A stretch of 64,000 bases of DNA from Rhizobium tibeticum (lineage in GTDB: Bacteria > Pseudomonadota > Alphaproteobacteria > Rhizobiales > Rhizobiaceae): positions 60,807 through 124,806 of the forward strand of contig NZ_FOCV01000020.1 in assembly GCF_900110205.1 (NCBI RefSeq), written 5' to 3'. The notes below the pieces were generated by a model, which saw only the letters and a list, made by a program, of their open reading frames with translations, was not told where the DNA came from and did not search any database. Made by a program: the position numbers and the translations under genes. Positions within the stretch are counted from its first letter, which is position 1. Every line of letters begins with the position of its first letter. Shown one piece after another: positions 34,993-43,839 of the stretch.

Positions 34993-35508
34993 ATGTCAGA
35001 GCTTGGATTGAACACAATCAGTTTTGCAGGTCGCGCTGCCGCATCCTCGCAGTTCAAGGCGCTGTATTCGGAAGGCATGTCGCTGGTCGAAGAAACCGCC
35101 GCCTATCTCGACGGCCAGGGTCGCACAGCCTCCAAGGTTCTGCCGCGCATGGCGTCCGTTCTCTATGCGGCAGAGTCGATGCGCCTGACCACCCGCCTCA
35201 TGCAGATGGCCTCCTGGCTGCTGCTGCAGCGCGCCGTTAACAACGGCGAGATGTCGCGCGATCAGGTTCTGGCCGAGAAGAACAAGGTTCGCCTCGACGG
35301 CTTTAACGTCGATCGCAACGCACCGGGCTGGGGCGATCTGCCGGAATCCTTCCGCCATCTGATCGAACGCTCGTTGCGCCTGCAGAACCGCGTCGCCCTG
35401 CTCGATCGCGAAATCTATCGCCCGGCCGAGGCACCGATCGTTCCCGATAACCAGAACAGCGTCCAGGCTCAGCTCAGCCTGCTGCAGACGGCCTTCGGCA
35501 ACACCTGA
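34993..35508 (+). CDS. rcdA: RcdA/DUF1465 family regulator of CtrA degradation
   Basis: This 171-residue soluble helical protein of the DUF1465 (RcdA) family contains SFAGRAAASSQFKALYSEGM and ESMRLTTRLMQMASWLLLQRAV. In Caulobacter, RcdA is an adaptor that with CpdR and PopA delivers the cell-cycle regulator CtrA to ClpXP. The same role is known for Sinorhizobium, where the gene matters for growth. The C-terminus (about residues 145-171) is flexible, as in the family. Two CtrA-type boxes and an sRNA candidate lie upstream, which suggests feedback control. Confidence 0.88.
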   Translation: MSELGLNTISFAGRAAASSQFKALYSEGMSLVEETAAYLDGQGRTASKVLPRMASVLYAAESMRLTTRLMQMASWLLLQRAVNNGEMSRDQVLAEKNKVRLDGFNVDRNAPGWGDLPESFRHLIERSLRLQNRVALLDREIYRPAEAPIVPDNQNSVQAQLSLLQTAFGNT

Positions 35509-35530
35509 GCCGCCTCAAGCTGAATTCACG

Positions 35531-35561
35531 AAACCGGCTGCGTCCTGCGCGGCCGGTTTTT
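35531..35561 (+). terminator. Rho-independent terminator after rcdA
   Basis: An 8-bp stem, AAACCGGC with GCCGGTTT, spans a 13-base loop and ends in a T run. It lies 23 bases after the rcdA stop. Confidence 0.75.
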
Positions 35562-35599
35562 CGTTGTGTGCCCAACAGAAAGCAACGCCAGGGCATGCG

Positions 35600-35636
35600 C
35601 TCAAAAACAAAGAGCCCCGCCGAAGCGGGGCTCTTT
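35600..35636 (-). terminator. Rho-independent terminator after rpmE
   Basis: A perfect 12-bp stem, AAAGAGCCCCGC with GCGGGGCTCTTT (loop TTCG on the minus strand), is followed on the minus strand by GTTTTTGAG. It lies 23 bases past the rpmE stop. Confidence 0.88.
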
Positions 35637-35659
35637 CAAATTCCACCAAGTGGCAACGA

Positions 35660-35881
35660 TTAGAGGCCGAGGCCGCCGAAACGCTTGTTGAACTTGGAAA
35701 CGCGGCCGCCACGGTCCATGAGCTGCTGGTTGCCACCAGTCCATGCCGGATGCGACTTGGAGTCGATTTCGAGGTTCATGACCGCGCCTTCAGAGCCCCA
35801 GGTCGAACGGGTCTCGTATTCGGTGCCGTCGGTCATGACTACCTTGATCGTGTGATAGTCGGGATGGATATCTGCCTTCAT
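35660..35881 (-). CDS. rpmE: Ribosomal protein L31, cysteine-free type
   Basis: This is a 73-residue L31 of the large subunit: MKADIHPDYHTIKVVMTDGT, then TRSTWGSEGAVMNLEIDSKSHPAWTG. There is no CxxC motif, so it does not bind zinc. This is the usual form in Rhizobiales. The start at 35881 gives the standard N-terminus. It is divergent from the ABC exporter gene, with 168 bp between. Confidence 0.95.
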   Translation of the reverse strand: MKADIHPDYHTIKVVMTDGTEYETRSTWGSEGAVMNLEIDSKSHPAWTGGNQQLMDRGGRVSKFNKRFGGLGL

Positions 35882-36049
35882 AACAATCTTCCTGCCATGC
35901 AACGTCCAATTTGACGCATCATCATTGCGACAAGAGGACCGATTGAATAAATGAAGCCGCAGACGCAAGGGCCACGGCTTCCCATTAGGATGGGCTGCCT
36001 ATACATGAAGGCCGGCAGGATAACAAGAGCCATCAGCCGCGGATGAGCG

Positions 36050-37876
36050 GTGTCGAAGGCGATCGGAGACGAATTGGCATACGCAGGGCAAGCAGGGGAA
36101 AAAAAGTCGGGATCGCTGAAGCCGCTTGGCCGGCTGACCCCCTATGTCGTGCGCTATCGCGGCATGGTCGCCGGTGCCCTCGCGTCGCTTGCGCTTGCCG
36201 CCGTCACCTCGCTCGCGCTGCCGCTCGCCGTACGCCGCATGATCGACCATGGCTTCACGCAGGCCGACGGCAGCTTCATCAACAGCTATTTTCTGATGCT
36301 GATGATCATGGCGATCGTGCTCGCCGTCGCGAGCGCCCTTCGCTACTACTTCGTCATTACGCTCGGCGAGCGTGTGGTCTCCGATCTTCGCCGTGATGTC
36401 TTCAGCCATGTGACGCGGCTGTCGCCGTCCTTTTTCGATGTCAACCAATCGGGCGAGATCGTCTCACGCCTGACGGCGGACACGACACAGATAAAGTCAG
36501 CGGTCGGCGCGACCGCTTCCGTTGCCTTGCGCAACCTTATTCTCTGCCTCGGCGCGATGGGCATGATGATCGTGACGTCGCCAAAGCTGTCCAGCCTTGT
36601 GATCGGGGCGATTCCGTTGATCGTCTTTCCGCTGGTTGGCTTCGGTCGTTCGGTGCGGAAGCGCTCGCGCTCCGCCCAGGACACTCTGGCGGACGCCTCC
36701 GCCTTCGCCAACGAAACGATCGCCGCCAGCCGCACCGTCCAGGCCTTCGGCGGAGAGGACGCCGCTGCCACCCGGTATGGGACCGCTGTCGAAACGGCAT
36801 ACGATGCCGCCCGCGCGGCCATACGCTCGCGCGCCCTGCTGACAGGCATCGCCATTACCCTTATTTTCGGTAGCGTCGTCGCCGTTCTCTGGGTCGGAGC
36901 TCACAACGTCCTGGCGGGCACGCTTTCGCCCGGCACGCTCGGCCAGTTCCTTCTCTACTCCGTCATCGCCGCCGGCTCGCTCGGCGCGCTTTCCGAAGTC
37001 TGGGGCGAACTTTCGCAAGCTGCGGGTGCGGCAGACCGGCTCACCGAACTGCTCGATGAAGTCTCGCCGATTGCCGCGCCCATGGTGCCTGCTGCTCTGC
37101 CTGCTCCGGCGCATGGACGTGTCCAGTTTACGGACGTGCATTTTGCCTATCCGTCGCGCCCGGAGAGATCCGCCCTCCATGGCCTGAGCTTCAAGGTAGC
37201 CCCCGGAGAGACCGTCGCGATCGTTGGTCCCTCCGGTGCCGGCAAGAGCACCGTCTTCTCGCTCCTGCTCCGCTTCTATGATCCGCAACAGGGTGCGGTA
37301 AAAATCGACGACGCCGATGCCCGCAGCACTGATCCCGACGCGTTGCGCAAACGCCTCGCGATCGTGCCGCAGGATGTGACGATCTTTGCTGCCTCCATTC
37401 ACGACAACATCGCCTTCGGCCGCCCAGAGGCGAGCCGTGAAGAGGTGCGTGCCGCCGCGATCGCTGCACAGGCCGACGAATTCATTGCCCGCTTGGAAAA
37501 GGGATACGACACGGAGGTCGGCGAGCGCGGCATCACGCTCTCGGGTGGTCAACGCCAGCGTATCGCCATCGCCCGTGCCATCCTGAAGGACGCGCCGATC
37601 TTGCTGCTCGACGAGGCAACCTCGGCACTGGACGCCGAAAGCGAAACCCTTGTGCAGAAAGCCCTCGACGGCCTCATGACCGGCCGCACGACCCTTGTCA
37701 TTGCCCATCGCCTCGCGACCGTGCTGAAGGCTGATCGGATCCTCGTCATGGATCAGGGTCGCGTCGTCGAAGAGGGAACGCATCAGACCCTTATTCGAGA
37801 CGGCGGCATATACGCCAAGCTGGCCAAGCTGCAGTTCGAAACAGGTGCCGGAGACTTTCTCGCCACAGCAAAGTGA
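36050..37876 (+). CDS. ABC transporter, fused membrane and ATP-binding domains (MsbA-like exporter)
   Basis: This 608-residue half-transporter forms a homodimer. Six membrane helices fill about residues 38-325. The ATPase domain (about 365-590) has Walker A GPSGAGKST, signature LSGGQRQR, Walker B ILLLDEATSALD and the switch histidine in IAHRLAT. It exports a lipid or drug-like substrate from the inner membrane; the substrate is unknown. The start is a GTG (SKAIGDELAYAG). It is divergent from rpmE and followed by a 700-bp gene-poor stretch. Confidence 0.9.
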   Translation: MSKAIGDELAYAGQAGEKKSGSLKPLGRLTPYVVRYRGMVAGALASLALAAVTSLALPLAVRRMIDHGFTQADGSFINSYFLMLMIMAIVLAVASALRYYFVITLGERVVSDLRRDVFSHVTRLSPSFFDVNQSGEIVSRLTADTTQIKSAVGATASVALRNLILCLGAMGMMIVTSPKLSSLVIGAIPLIVFPLVGFGRSVRKRSRSAQDTLADASAFANETIAASRTVQAFGGEDAAATRYGTAVETAYDAARAAIRSRALLTGIAITLIFGSVVAVLWVGAHNVLAGTLSPGTLGQFLLYSVIAAGSLGALSEVWGELSQAAGAADRLTELLDEVSPIAAPMVPAALPAPAHGRVQFTDVHFAYPSRPERSALHGLSFKVAPGETVAIVGPSGAGKSTVFSLLLRFYDPQQGAVKIDDADARSTDPDALRKRLAIVPQDVTIFAASIHDNIAFGRPEASREEVRAAAIAAQADEFIARLEKGYDTEVGERGITLSGGQRQRIAIARAILKDAPILLLDEATSALDAESETLVQKALDGLMTGRTTLVIAHRLATVLKADRILVMDQGRVVEEGTHQTLIRDGGIYAKLAKLQFETGAGDFLATAK

Positions 37877-38579
37877 TCGTCCGATTGCACGTTCCTTCCC
37901 ATCGCCAGCCTCCGGCGGTGGCATCGACATGCAATCATTCAGCGTATACTTAAATAATACACGCAACAATTACAATCAGCTTATAGACGGATTAACGTTG
38001 CCGCGCCGTGAGGAAGGCTCTCGTGACCTCGATAGATTTACGCCGATATGTTGACCGTACTCGTCGCCGCGGCCGTCGTCATATCGATGCTGCTGTGCTG
38101 TCGCTCGCTCCGCGAGGCCCGGGATTGGTCGCTCACCGACGGTGGTCAGAAGAAGTCGAATTGACGAAGACCGACCCGGCCGGAAACCCCATCGCTGCCA
38201 CAGGCATCCCCCTCGCAGCAGCGCAACTCCCCGATGATAAAGGCGAGTTCGAGCCGTTTCATCGCCCGTGTCGGAACCGTCGCGATATTGATGCTCTCTG
38301 TCGGCTTCGGCCTTGCCGGGCTTTGCCAGCGTCAACGAGATCCCCAATATGAAAATTCGAACTTCTTTCATTCCGGCCTGGTGCTCCTCGCGCCGTGCCT
38401 GATCAACAAGTTCTCGTCGGTCTTGTCGATTTTCAAACCGCAGTGCGGCGCATTTCCGGCACGAAATCAGCTCGTCGCGCCGGTTGCAAAGCACGCAAAT
38501 ATCCCGATGGAATAGTTGCGTTTTTTGTTCTAGGCTGCGCCTGCAGATAGGACATCATCCTGATTCCGGGAGAAAATCG
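37877..38579. other. Gene-poor 700-bp stretch with tiny hydrophobic frames
   Basis: No recognised gene lies here. Two short plus-strand frames begin with hydrophobic helices: MLTVLVAAAVVISMLLCC (38048-38164, 38 residues), and one at 38234 with VGTVAILMLSVGFGLAGLC. Neither has a ribosome site. A minus-strand frame begins with CNRRDELISCRKC, a zinc-ribbon-like cysteine pattern, but also lacks a start site. AT-rich DNA at 37940-37990 includes GCGTATACTTAAATAATAC. The stretch may hold small genes or gene remains. Confidence 0.4.
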
Positions 38580-38768
38580 ATGTATAAGTTCGAAGTTTAC
38601 AAGGACAAGGCTGGCGAGTTCCGTTTCCGTTTCAAGGCGCCGAACGGCGAATCCATGTTCGGCTCCGAAGGCTATAAGGCTAAGGCATCGGCGCTGAGCG
38701 CCATCGAATCCATCAAGAAGAATTCTCCCGGCGCAGAAGTCGTCGACACGACGAAGGCTGAGGCCTGA
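38580..38768 (+). CDS. YegP family protein (DUF1508)
   Basis: This 62-residue protein is MYKFEVYKDKAGEFRFRFKA, then PNGESMFGSEGYKAKASALSAIESIKKNS. This is one complete DUF1508/YegP repeat; E. coli YegP has two. GGGAG precedes the ATG. The fold is a small beta-sheet with a helix and the function is unknown. It is single, followed by the convergent flavoprotein gene. Upstream in-frame starts lack ribosome sites. Confidence 0.85.
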   Translation: MYKFEVYKDKAGEFRFRFKAPNGESMFGSEGYKAKASALSAIESIKKNSPGAEVVDTTKAEA

Positions 38769-38798
38769 TCAAATCAGGCGGCGCCAAAAACGCCGCCT

Positions 38799-40454
38799 CT
38801 ACACCGCCCGCCCGGCAACCCTGCCGGAAAAGATGCAGCCGCCGAGGAATGTTCCCTCGAGCGCATTATACCCATGCATGCCCCCGCCGCCAAAGCCGGC
38901 CACCTCGCCCGCGGCATAGAGCCCGGGCACCGGATCACCACTATGGCCGATCACGCGTGCGGAAAGATCCGTCTCCAGACCACCTAAAGATTTGCGCGTC
39001 AGGATGTGCAGCCGCACCGCAATCAATGGTCCGGCCTGCGGGTCAAGCAGCGAGTGGGGCTTTGCCGTGCGCATCAACCGGTCCCCGAGGTAGCGCCGAG
39101 CGCCGCGAATGGCGATGACCTGCGCGTCCTTCGAAAAGGCGTTGCCAATCTCCCTGTCGCGGGCCTCGATCTGCGTCCTCAGACGGCTTGCATCGACGCG
39201 CCTTTGACCCGTCAACCCGTTCATGCCGTCGACAAGCGCTTCCAGCGTATCGCGAACGATGAAATCCTCTCCCCTGTCCATGAAGGCCTGAACGGGTCCC
39301 GGCGGCTCCTTGCCCAATCGCTTGAGCAGCAGGCGGACATCCTTGCCCGTGATGTCTGGATTCTGTTCCGAGCCGGAAAGGGCAAACTCCTTCTTGATGA
39401 TTGCTTTGGTCAGGATGAACCAGCTGTGGTCATGACCCGTCGCGCAGATTGCCTTCAGTGTCGCCAGCGTATCGAAACCGGGCATCGCAGGTGCTGCAAA
39501 GCGATTTCCATCGGCATCGCACCAGAAGGAGGATGGGCCGGGCAGGATGCGTATGCCGTGATTGCGCCAGATCGGATCCCAGTTCTTCAGCCCCTCCGTA
39601 TAGTGCCACATCCGGTCCGAATTGATTTCTCGCCCACCCGCGCGCTCGGTGATCTCGATCATCCGTCCGTCGACATGGGCGGGCACGCCCGCGACCATGC
39701 TCGCCGGCGGTCGTCCGAGCCGATCGACCGGCCATTTGCGGCGCACCGCGTCATGATTGCCCCCGATGCCCCCTGAAGTCACGATCGTCGCACCGGCCCG
39801 TATCTCGAAGAGCGCTGCAAAAATGCGGTTTGTCTCCTGACCTCGAACGGAAGCGTCCGGCTGAAGGATCGTGCCACGGGCGCCGCAGACGACACCGTCC
39901 TGCACGACAAGGTCATCCACCTGATGCCTGAACAGAAGCGTGACAAGACCCTTCGCCTCCGCCTCGCGCACACGACGAATAAATGGTGCAAGCACGGCCG
40001 GTCCGGTTCCCCACGTCACATGGAAGCGCGGCACGGAGTTACCGTGGCCATGCGCCAAGCCGCCTCCCCGCTCAGCCCAGCCAACAACCGGGAACCAGCG
40101 CATGCCCTGCTGATAGAGCCAGCGGCGTTTCTCGCCTGCGGCAAATTCGAGGTAGCCCTCCGCCCAGCGACGCGGCCAGTAGTCTTCCGGCCGGTCGAAC
40201 GATGCCGAACCCATCCAGTCCTGCCGCGCAAGGCTAAGATGGTCACGGATACCCAGTAGCCGCTGTTCCGGGCTATCGACGAAGAACAGCCCGCCAAGAG
40301 ACCAAAACGCCTGCCCGCCAAGGCTCTGCTCGCCTTCCTGCTCGACGATGCAGACCTTCCGTCCGCGATCCGCCGCCTCCGCTGCCGCCACAAGCCCGGC
40401 AAGACCTGCGCCGATGACCAGCACATCGCATTCGATCAAAGCATTCTCCCCCAC
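38799..40454 (-). CDS. FAD-binding dehydrogenase (fumarate reductase / ketosteroid dehydrogenase-like)
   Basis: This 551-residue flavoprotein has the dinucleotide motif VLVIGAGLAGLVAAAEAADRG (residues 11-31). The succinate-dehydrogenase-flavoprotein-like fold includes GGQAFWSLGG, ATIVTSGGIGGNHDAVR, and a C-terminal GLYAAGEVAGFGGGGMHGYNALEGTFLGGCIFSG that closes the FAD site. No signal peptide is seen, so it is cytoplasmic. The substrate is unknown. It stands alone, upstream of nothing on its strand for 30 bp and after the MotB-like gene by 146 bp. Confidence 0.87.
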   Translation of the reverse strand: MGENALIECDVLVIGAGLAGLVAAAEAADRGRKVCIVEQEGEQSLGGQAFWSLGGLFFVDSPEQRLLGIRDHLSLARQDWMGSASFDRPEDYWPRRWAEGYLEFAAGEKRRWLYQQGMRWFPVVGWAERGGGLAHGHGNSVPRFHVTWGTGPAVLAPFIRRVREAEAKGLVTLLFRHQVDDLVVQDGVVCGARGTILQPDASVRGQETNRIFAALFEIRAGATIVTSGGIGGNHDAVRRKWPVDRLGRPPASMVAGVPAHVDGRMIEITERAGGREINSDRMWHYTEGLKNWDPIWRNHGIRILPGPSSFWCDADGNRFAAPAMPGFDTLATLKAICATGHDHSWFILTKAIIKKEFALSGSEQNPDITGKDVRLLLKRLGKEPPGPVQAFMDRGEDFIVRDTLEALVDGMNGLTGQRRVDASRLRTQIEARDREIGNAFSKDAQVIAIRGARRYLGDRLMRTAKPHSLLDPQAGPLIAVRLHILTRKSLGGLETDLSARVIGHSGDPVPGLYAAGEVAGFGGGGMHGYNALEGTFLGGCIFSGRVAGRAV

Positions 40455-40600
40455 GTCTCATCGAACCTACGCGGAGCCTCGCTCCGCGACAACGCCGAGA
40501 CGATATGTTTTGCAGCCCGATCCGAGAGACGCTTGCTGCACGGAACCTCAACCGGCAGCAACAGCAGCCGATCTTTCGTCTGGCGAAACGCCACGTAGAC

Positions 40601-41632
40601 CTACTTCTCGGTGAGCTTCAGTTCGATACGACGGTTGGTGGCGCGTGCTTCCTGGGTGTCGCCTGGCGCGATGGGCTGGAACTCCCCGAAACCGGCGGCG
40701 ACGAGACGGTCGGCCGGCACGCCGCGGGAGATCAGAAACTTGACGACGGAGATCGCGCGCGCAGAAGACAGCTGCCAGTTATCTCCGTACCTGCCGGTGC
40801 CCGCGAGCGGCACGTTGTCGGTATGTCCGTCGACGCGCAGGACCCAGTTGATCTCCGGCGGGATTTCCTTCGCAACGTCGAGAAGCGCCGTCGCAAGCTT
40901 TGCCATCTCGCCCTGCCCGTCCGGATTGAGATCCGCACTGCCAGAGGGAAACAGGACCTCAGACTGGAAGACGAAGCGGTCGCCGACGATCCTGATATTC
41001 TCGCGATCGGACAGAATCTCGCGCAAGCGCCCGAAGAAGTCGGACCGGTAGCGGTTGAGTTCCTGCACGCGTTGGGCCAGCGCGACGTTGAGGCGACGGC
41101 CAAGATCGGCGATCTTCGTCTGCGAGGTCTGATCCTTCTGCTCGGAGGCCTGCAGGGCGGCTTCTACGGCGGCGATCTGGCTGCGCAACGCGGCAATCTG
41201 CTGGTTCAGCAACTCGACCTGGCTCATCGCCCGGTCGCTCATCTGCTTCTGTTCGTCGAGTTCCTTGGTGAGGCTGCCGATACGCGACTGTGCAGCGCTC
41301 TGGCCTCCCGAGCCGGCATCAAGTAGCGCCTTCAGCCGTGATCGCTCGCTTTCCGCCGACGACAACGAGGCCTGAAGATTTGCGACGCTGTCCTCAAGGT
41401 CCTGGTTGCTTCCCTTCTCGAGAGCAAGCAGCTGCGTCAACTCGTTGATCTGGCTGTTCAAACGGTTCAGCACCTCGTCACGGCCGGAGATTTCGCGGCT
41501 CAGGATATATTGGCCGACAACGAAGACGGTCAGCACGAACATGATGGAGATCAGCAGCGTCGACAGCGCGTCGACGAAACCTGGCCAATACTCCACCGCG
41601 CGCTCGCGGCGGCGGTTGCGGGCAAGAGCCAT
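40601..41632 (-). CDS. MotB/OmpA-like peptidoglycan-binding membrane protein
   Basis: This 343-residue protein has a short cytoplasmic start and one membrane helix (about residues 20-42, with the aspartate of FVDALSTLL at its entrance as in MotB plug helices). A long coiled coil follows (about 50-195). The C-terminal OmpA domain (about 215-343) has the peptidoglycan-binding VDGHTDNVPL and LSSARAISVVKFL. It starts 3 bp after the MotA-like gene. Together they resemble a proton-driven stator or Tol-like pair not tied to flagellar genes. Confidence 0.85.
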   Translation of the reverse strand: MALARNRRRERAVEYWPGFVDALSTLLISIMFVLTVFVVGQYILSREISGRDEVLNRLNSQINELTQLLALEKGSNQDLEDSVANLQASLSSAESERSRLKALLDAGSGGQSAAQSRIGSLTKELDEQKQMSDRAMSQVELLNQQIAALRSQIAAVEAALQASEQKDQTSQTKIADLGRRLNVALAQRVQELNRYRSDFFGRLREILSDRENIRIVGDRFVFQSEVLFPSGSADLNPDGQGEMAKLATALLDVAKEIPPEINWVLRVDGHTDNVPLAGTGRYGDNWQLSSARAISVVKFLISRGVPADRLVAAGFGEFQPIAPGDTQEARATNRRIELKLTEK

Positions 41633-41635
41633 GGC

Positions 41636-42736
41636 TTACTTGCCCTCGCTTTTTTCGGTTTGCGGCGTGCGTTGAACGCGCTCGCTCAAACCATGCCTTT
41701 CTTGCGAGCCAATCCGCTCGGCCAGACGATCAAGCGTGCGGCGCATCGCTTTCGTCTCTTCCTGCTGCGCGTCGATCCAGTCACGCAGCATCTGCTGCTC
41801 ATTGCGCATATTCTTGACCAGGCCCTGAATACCTTCGGCAAGATTTGCCATCGCCGCAACCGACCTCTGGGTGCCGCCGCTGCCCTCCTCGGAGATCCGG
41901 CGCATATAGTCGGAGAGCGCGCGAACCTCGTCGGGCGAGACCGCCGCGGTGCCGCTGATGGCGGGCATGGCGGTATCGGAGCCAACGTCGGTTACCGAGG
42001 AAAGCCAGTTTTCCAGCTCCATGTAGAACCGGTTCTGAGCGCGACCCGCCTGAAGATCGAGGAAGCCGAGAATGAGCGAACCGGACAAGCCGAGCAGCGA
42101 CGACGAGAATGCCTGACCCATGCCCGAAAGCGGCGTCGAAAGCCCCTCCTTCAACGCACCAAGAACATCGGTCGAGCCATTCGAACCGGCATCGAGCGAC
42201 TGGATGACCGAGCTGATCGAGCCGATTGTGCCGATAAGACCCCAGAACGTGCCAAGCAGGCCGAGAAAGACCAGAAGACCGATCAGGTAGCGCGACACAT
42301 CGCGCGATTCATCAAGGCGGTTGGCAATGGAATCGAGAATGGAGCGGAAGGCCGCGGTCGACAGTCCGGCCGAAGCACTACGGCTGCCGATCAGCGTTCG
42401 CATCGGAGCGAGCAGCTTGGGATTGCGGCCGACTTTGTCGGCGCTGCCTGCAGCGCGGAACGAATTGAACCATCGCACCTCCGGTCGCAGCGACAGCACA
42501 TGGCTGAAGACCAGGATGATACCGACGGCCAGGACACCGAGGATCAAACCGTTGAGGCCCGGATTGTGCATGAAGGCAGTCTGCGTCTGTCGGAAAAGAA
42601 TGGCGGCAATGAACCCGACGATGATCAAAAACAGCACCATCGTCCAAAGAAACGGCATCGGACTGGAAAGTCTATAGCTGTAGTTGCCCGTGGTTTTTTC
42701 GGTCGAGCCGAATTCAGCCACATTCACATTTTCCAT
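41636..42736 (-). CDS. MotA/TolQ/ExbB-like proton channel protein
   Basis: This 366-residue membrane protein has helices near residues 26-48 and 58-82 and a channel pair near 145-180 and 205-230. The segments GLLGTFWGLIGTIGSI and GLSTPLSGMGQAFSSSLLGLSGSLILG are the core of MotA/TolQ/ExbB channels. A C-terminal helical tail has MRNEQQMLRDWIDAQQEETKAM. With the MotB-like protein it would form a proton-driven unit anchored to the cell wall. The start with GGAA upstream (42736) is preferred; 42760 is possible. Confidence 0.83.
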   Translation of the reverse strand: MENVNVAEFGSTEKTTGNYSYRLSSPMPFLWTMVLFLIIVGFIAAILFRQTQTAFMHNPGLNGLILGVLAVGIILVFSHVLSLRPEVRWFNSFRAAGSADKVGRNPKLLAPMRTLIGSRSASAGLSTAAFRSILDSIANRLDESRDVSRYLIGLLVFLGLLGTFWGLIGTIGSISSVIQSLDAGSNGSTDVLGALKEGLSTPLSGMGQAFSSSLLGLSGSLILGFLDLQAGRAQNRFYMELENWLSSVTDVGSDTAMPAISGTAAVSPDEVRALSDYMRRISEEGSGGTQRSVAAMANLAEGIQGLVKNMRNEQQMLRDWIDAQQEETKAMRRTLDRLAERIGSQERHGLSERVQRTPQTEKSEGK

Positions 42737-42836
42737 AGGTTCCGCAGCCTCCGGATTCATTTCAGCCGGAGACTAGAGCAACATTGTGCCGAATTGAAGT
42801 ATGCGGAAACGAAAACCGTGTCTTTACAACAGCGAT

Positions 42837-43637
42837 TTACCGGCTAGGAACGGGACGCTTGGCCACCTCAAGCAATGCTTTCTGGATATATTCGTTGCCC
42901 GCGACGACCGAACCGGTCTCGAGAATGGACGAACCGCCATCCCAATCGGACACATAGCCGCCGGCTTCGCGGATAAGGAGGATGCCCGCTGCAATATCCC
43001 AGGCCGACAGCGCGGTTTCCCAGTAACCGTCGAAGCGACCGGCCGCCACGTAGGCAAGATCTAGGGAGGCCGCGCCCATGCGGCGAATGCCGGCGACTTC
43101 GCCCATGACGTGACGAAGCTCAACGAGGAACTTACCGTGATTGCCGCGGCCAAGGTGCGGAACACCGCAGGCAACGACGGAATCCGAAAGCACGCGGCGG
43201 GCGCCGACGCGCAGACGGCGATCGTTCAGGAATGCGCCACCGCCGCGCTCGGCGGTGTAGAGCTCGTCCGTTGCCGGATTGAAGACGACGCCAGCGACGA
43301 TCTCATTGTTGCGCTCAAGCGCGATCGATACCGCAAACATCGGAATGCCGTGCAGGAAGTTGGTCGTGCCGTCGAGCGGATCAACGATCCAGCGGTGCGC
43401 ACCGTCCGTACCCTTGATCTCCTCGCTCTCTTCTCCGAGGAAGCCATAAGTCGGGCGGGCCTTCAGGAGTTCGTCCTTGACGATCTTCTCCGCCTTGCGG
43501 TCGGCATTGGACACGAAATCGCCCGGACCCTTGACCGAAACCTGCAGGTTCTGGACTTCTCCGAAATCACGCCCCAGCGATTTTCCTGCCTTGATGGCAG
43601 CCTGAACCATGACATTGAGGAGAGCTGAACGAGCCAT
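42837..43637 (-). CDS. suhB: Inositol monophosphatase family protein (SuhB-like)
   Basis: This 266-residue Mg-dependent phosphatase has the two signature sites: a glutamate in FLGEESEE with WIVDPLDGTTNFLHG, and SAWDIAAGILLIREAGG near the C-terminus. All metal-binding acids are present. It hydrolyses inositol phosphates or related sugar phosphates. Bacterial SuhB also has a role in rRNA antitermination, which the sequence cannot show. It is the first gene of the minus-strand run 43.6-40.6 kb, with 99 bp before the MotA-like gene. Confidence 0.9.
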   Translation of the reverse strand: MARSALLNVMVQAAIKAGKSLGRDFGEVQNLQVSVKGPGDFVSNADRKAEKIVKDELLKARPTYGFLGEESEEIKGTDGAHRWIVDPLDGTTNFLHGIPMFAVSIALERNNEIVAGVVFNPATDELYTAERGGGAFLNDRRLRVGARRVLSDSVVACGVPHLGRGNHGKFLVELRHVMGEVAGIRRMGAASLDLAYVAAGRFDGYWETALSAWDIAAGILLIREAGGYVSDWDGGSSILETGSVVAGNEYIQKALLEVAKRPVPSR

Positions 43638-43813
43638 GTGAGCACTTTTCCTTGAGCGATAATACGGTGCGCGTTGTCAGGGCGGGAAAGGTCCTGATCG
43701 CCGGAGAAGGCAGCGCTCGATAAGATTGGCGGCCTCAAGACCACAAAATCGGGAAAATTTCAAGAGGAGACAGGCAAAGCACGGCGCCGCTGGCACAAAT
43801 GGCGCAGAATTAT

Positions 43814-43830
43814 TCTAGACAGATCAGTCC
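43814..43830. promoter_or_regulatory. Operator-like motif in front of the TetR gene
   Basis: TCTAGACAGATCAGTCC is a 17-bp motif repeated with 2 mismatches in front of the downstream SDR gene. It contains GAC and GTC as half-sites. It is the likely binding site of the TetR protein. Confidence 0.6.
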
Positions 43831-43839
43831 GGAATTGCT

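Noticed and set aside
37976..38494. A 172-codon minus-strand frame with CNRRDELISCRKC
   Set aside because: The cysteine pattern is suggestive, but the start lacks a ribosome site and the rest is of low-complexity, arginine-rich composition. Kept only as a note to the gap.
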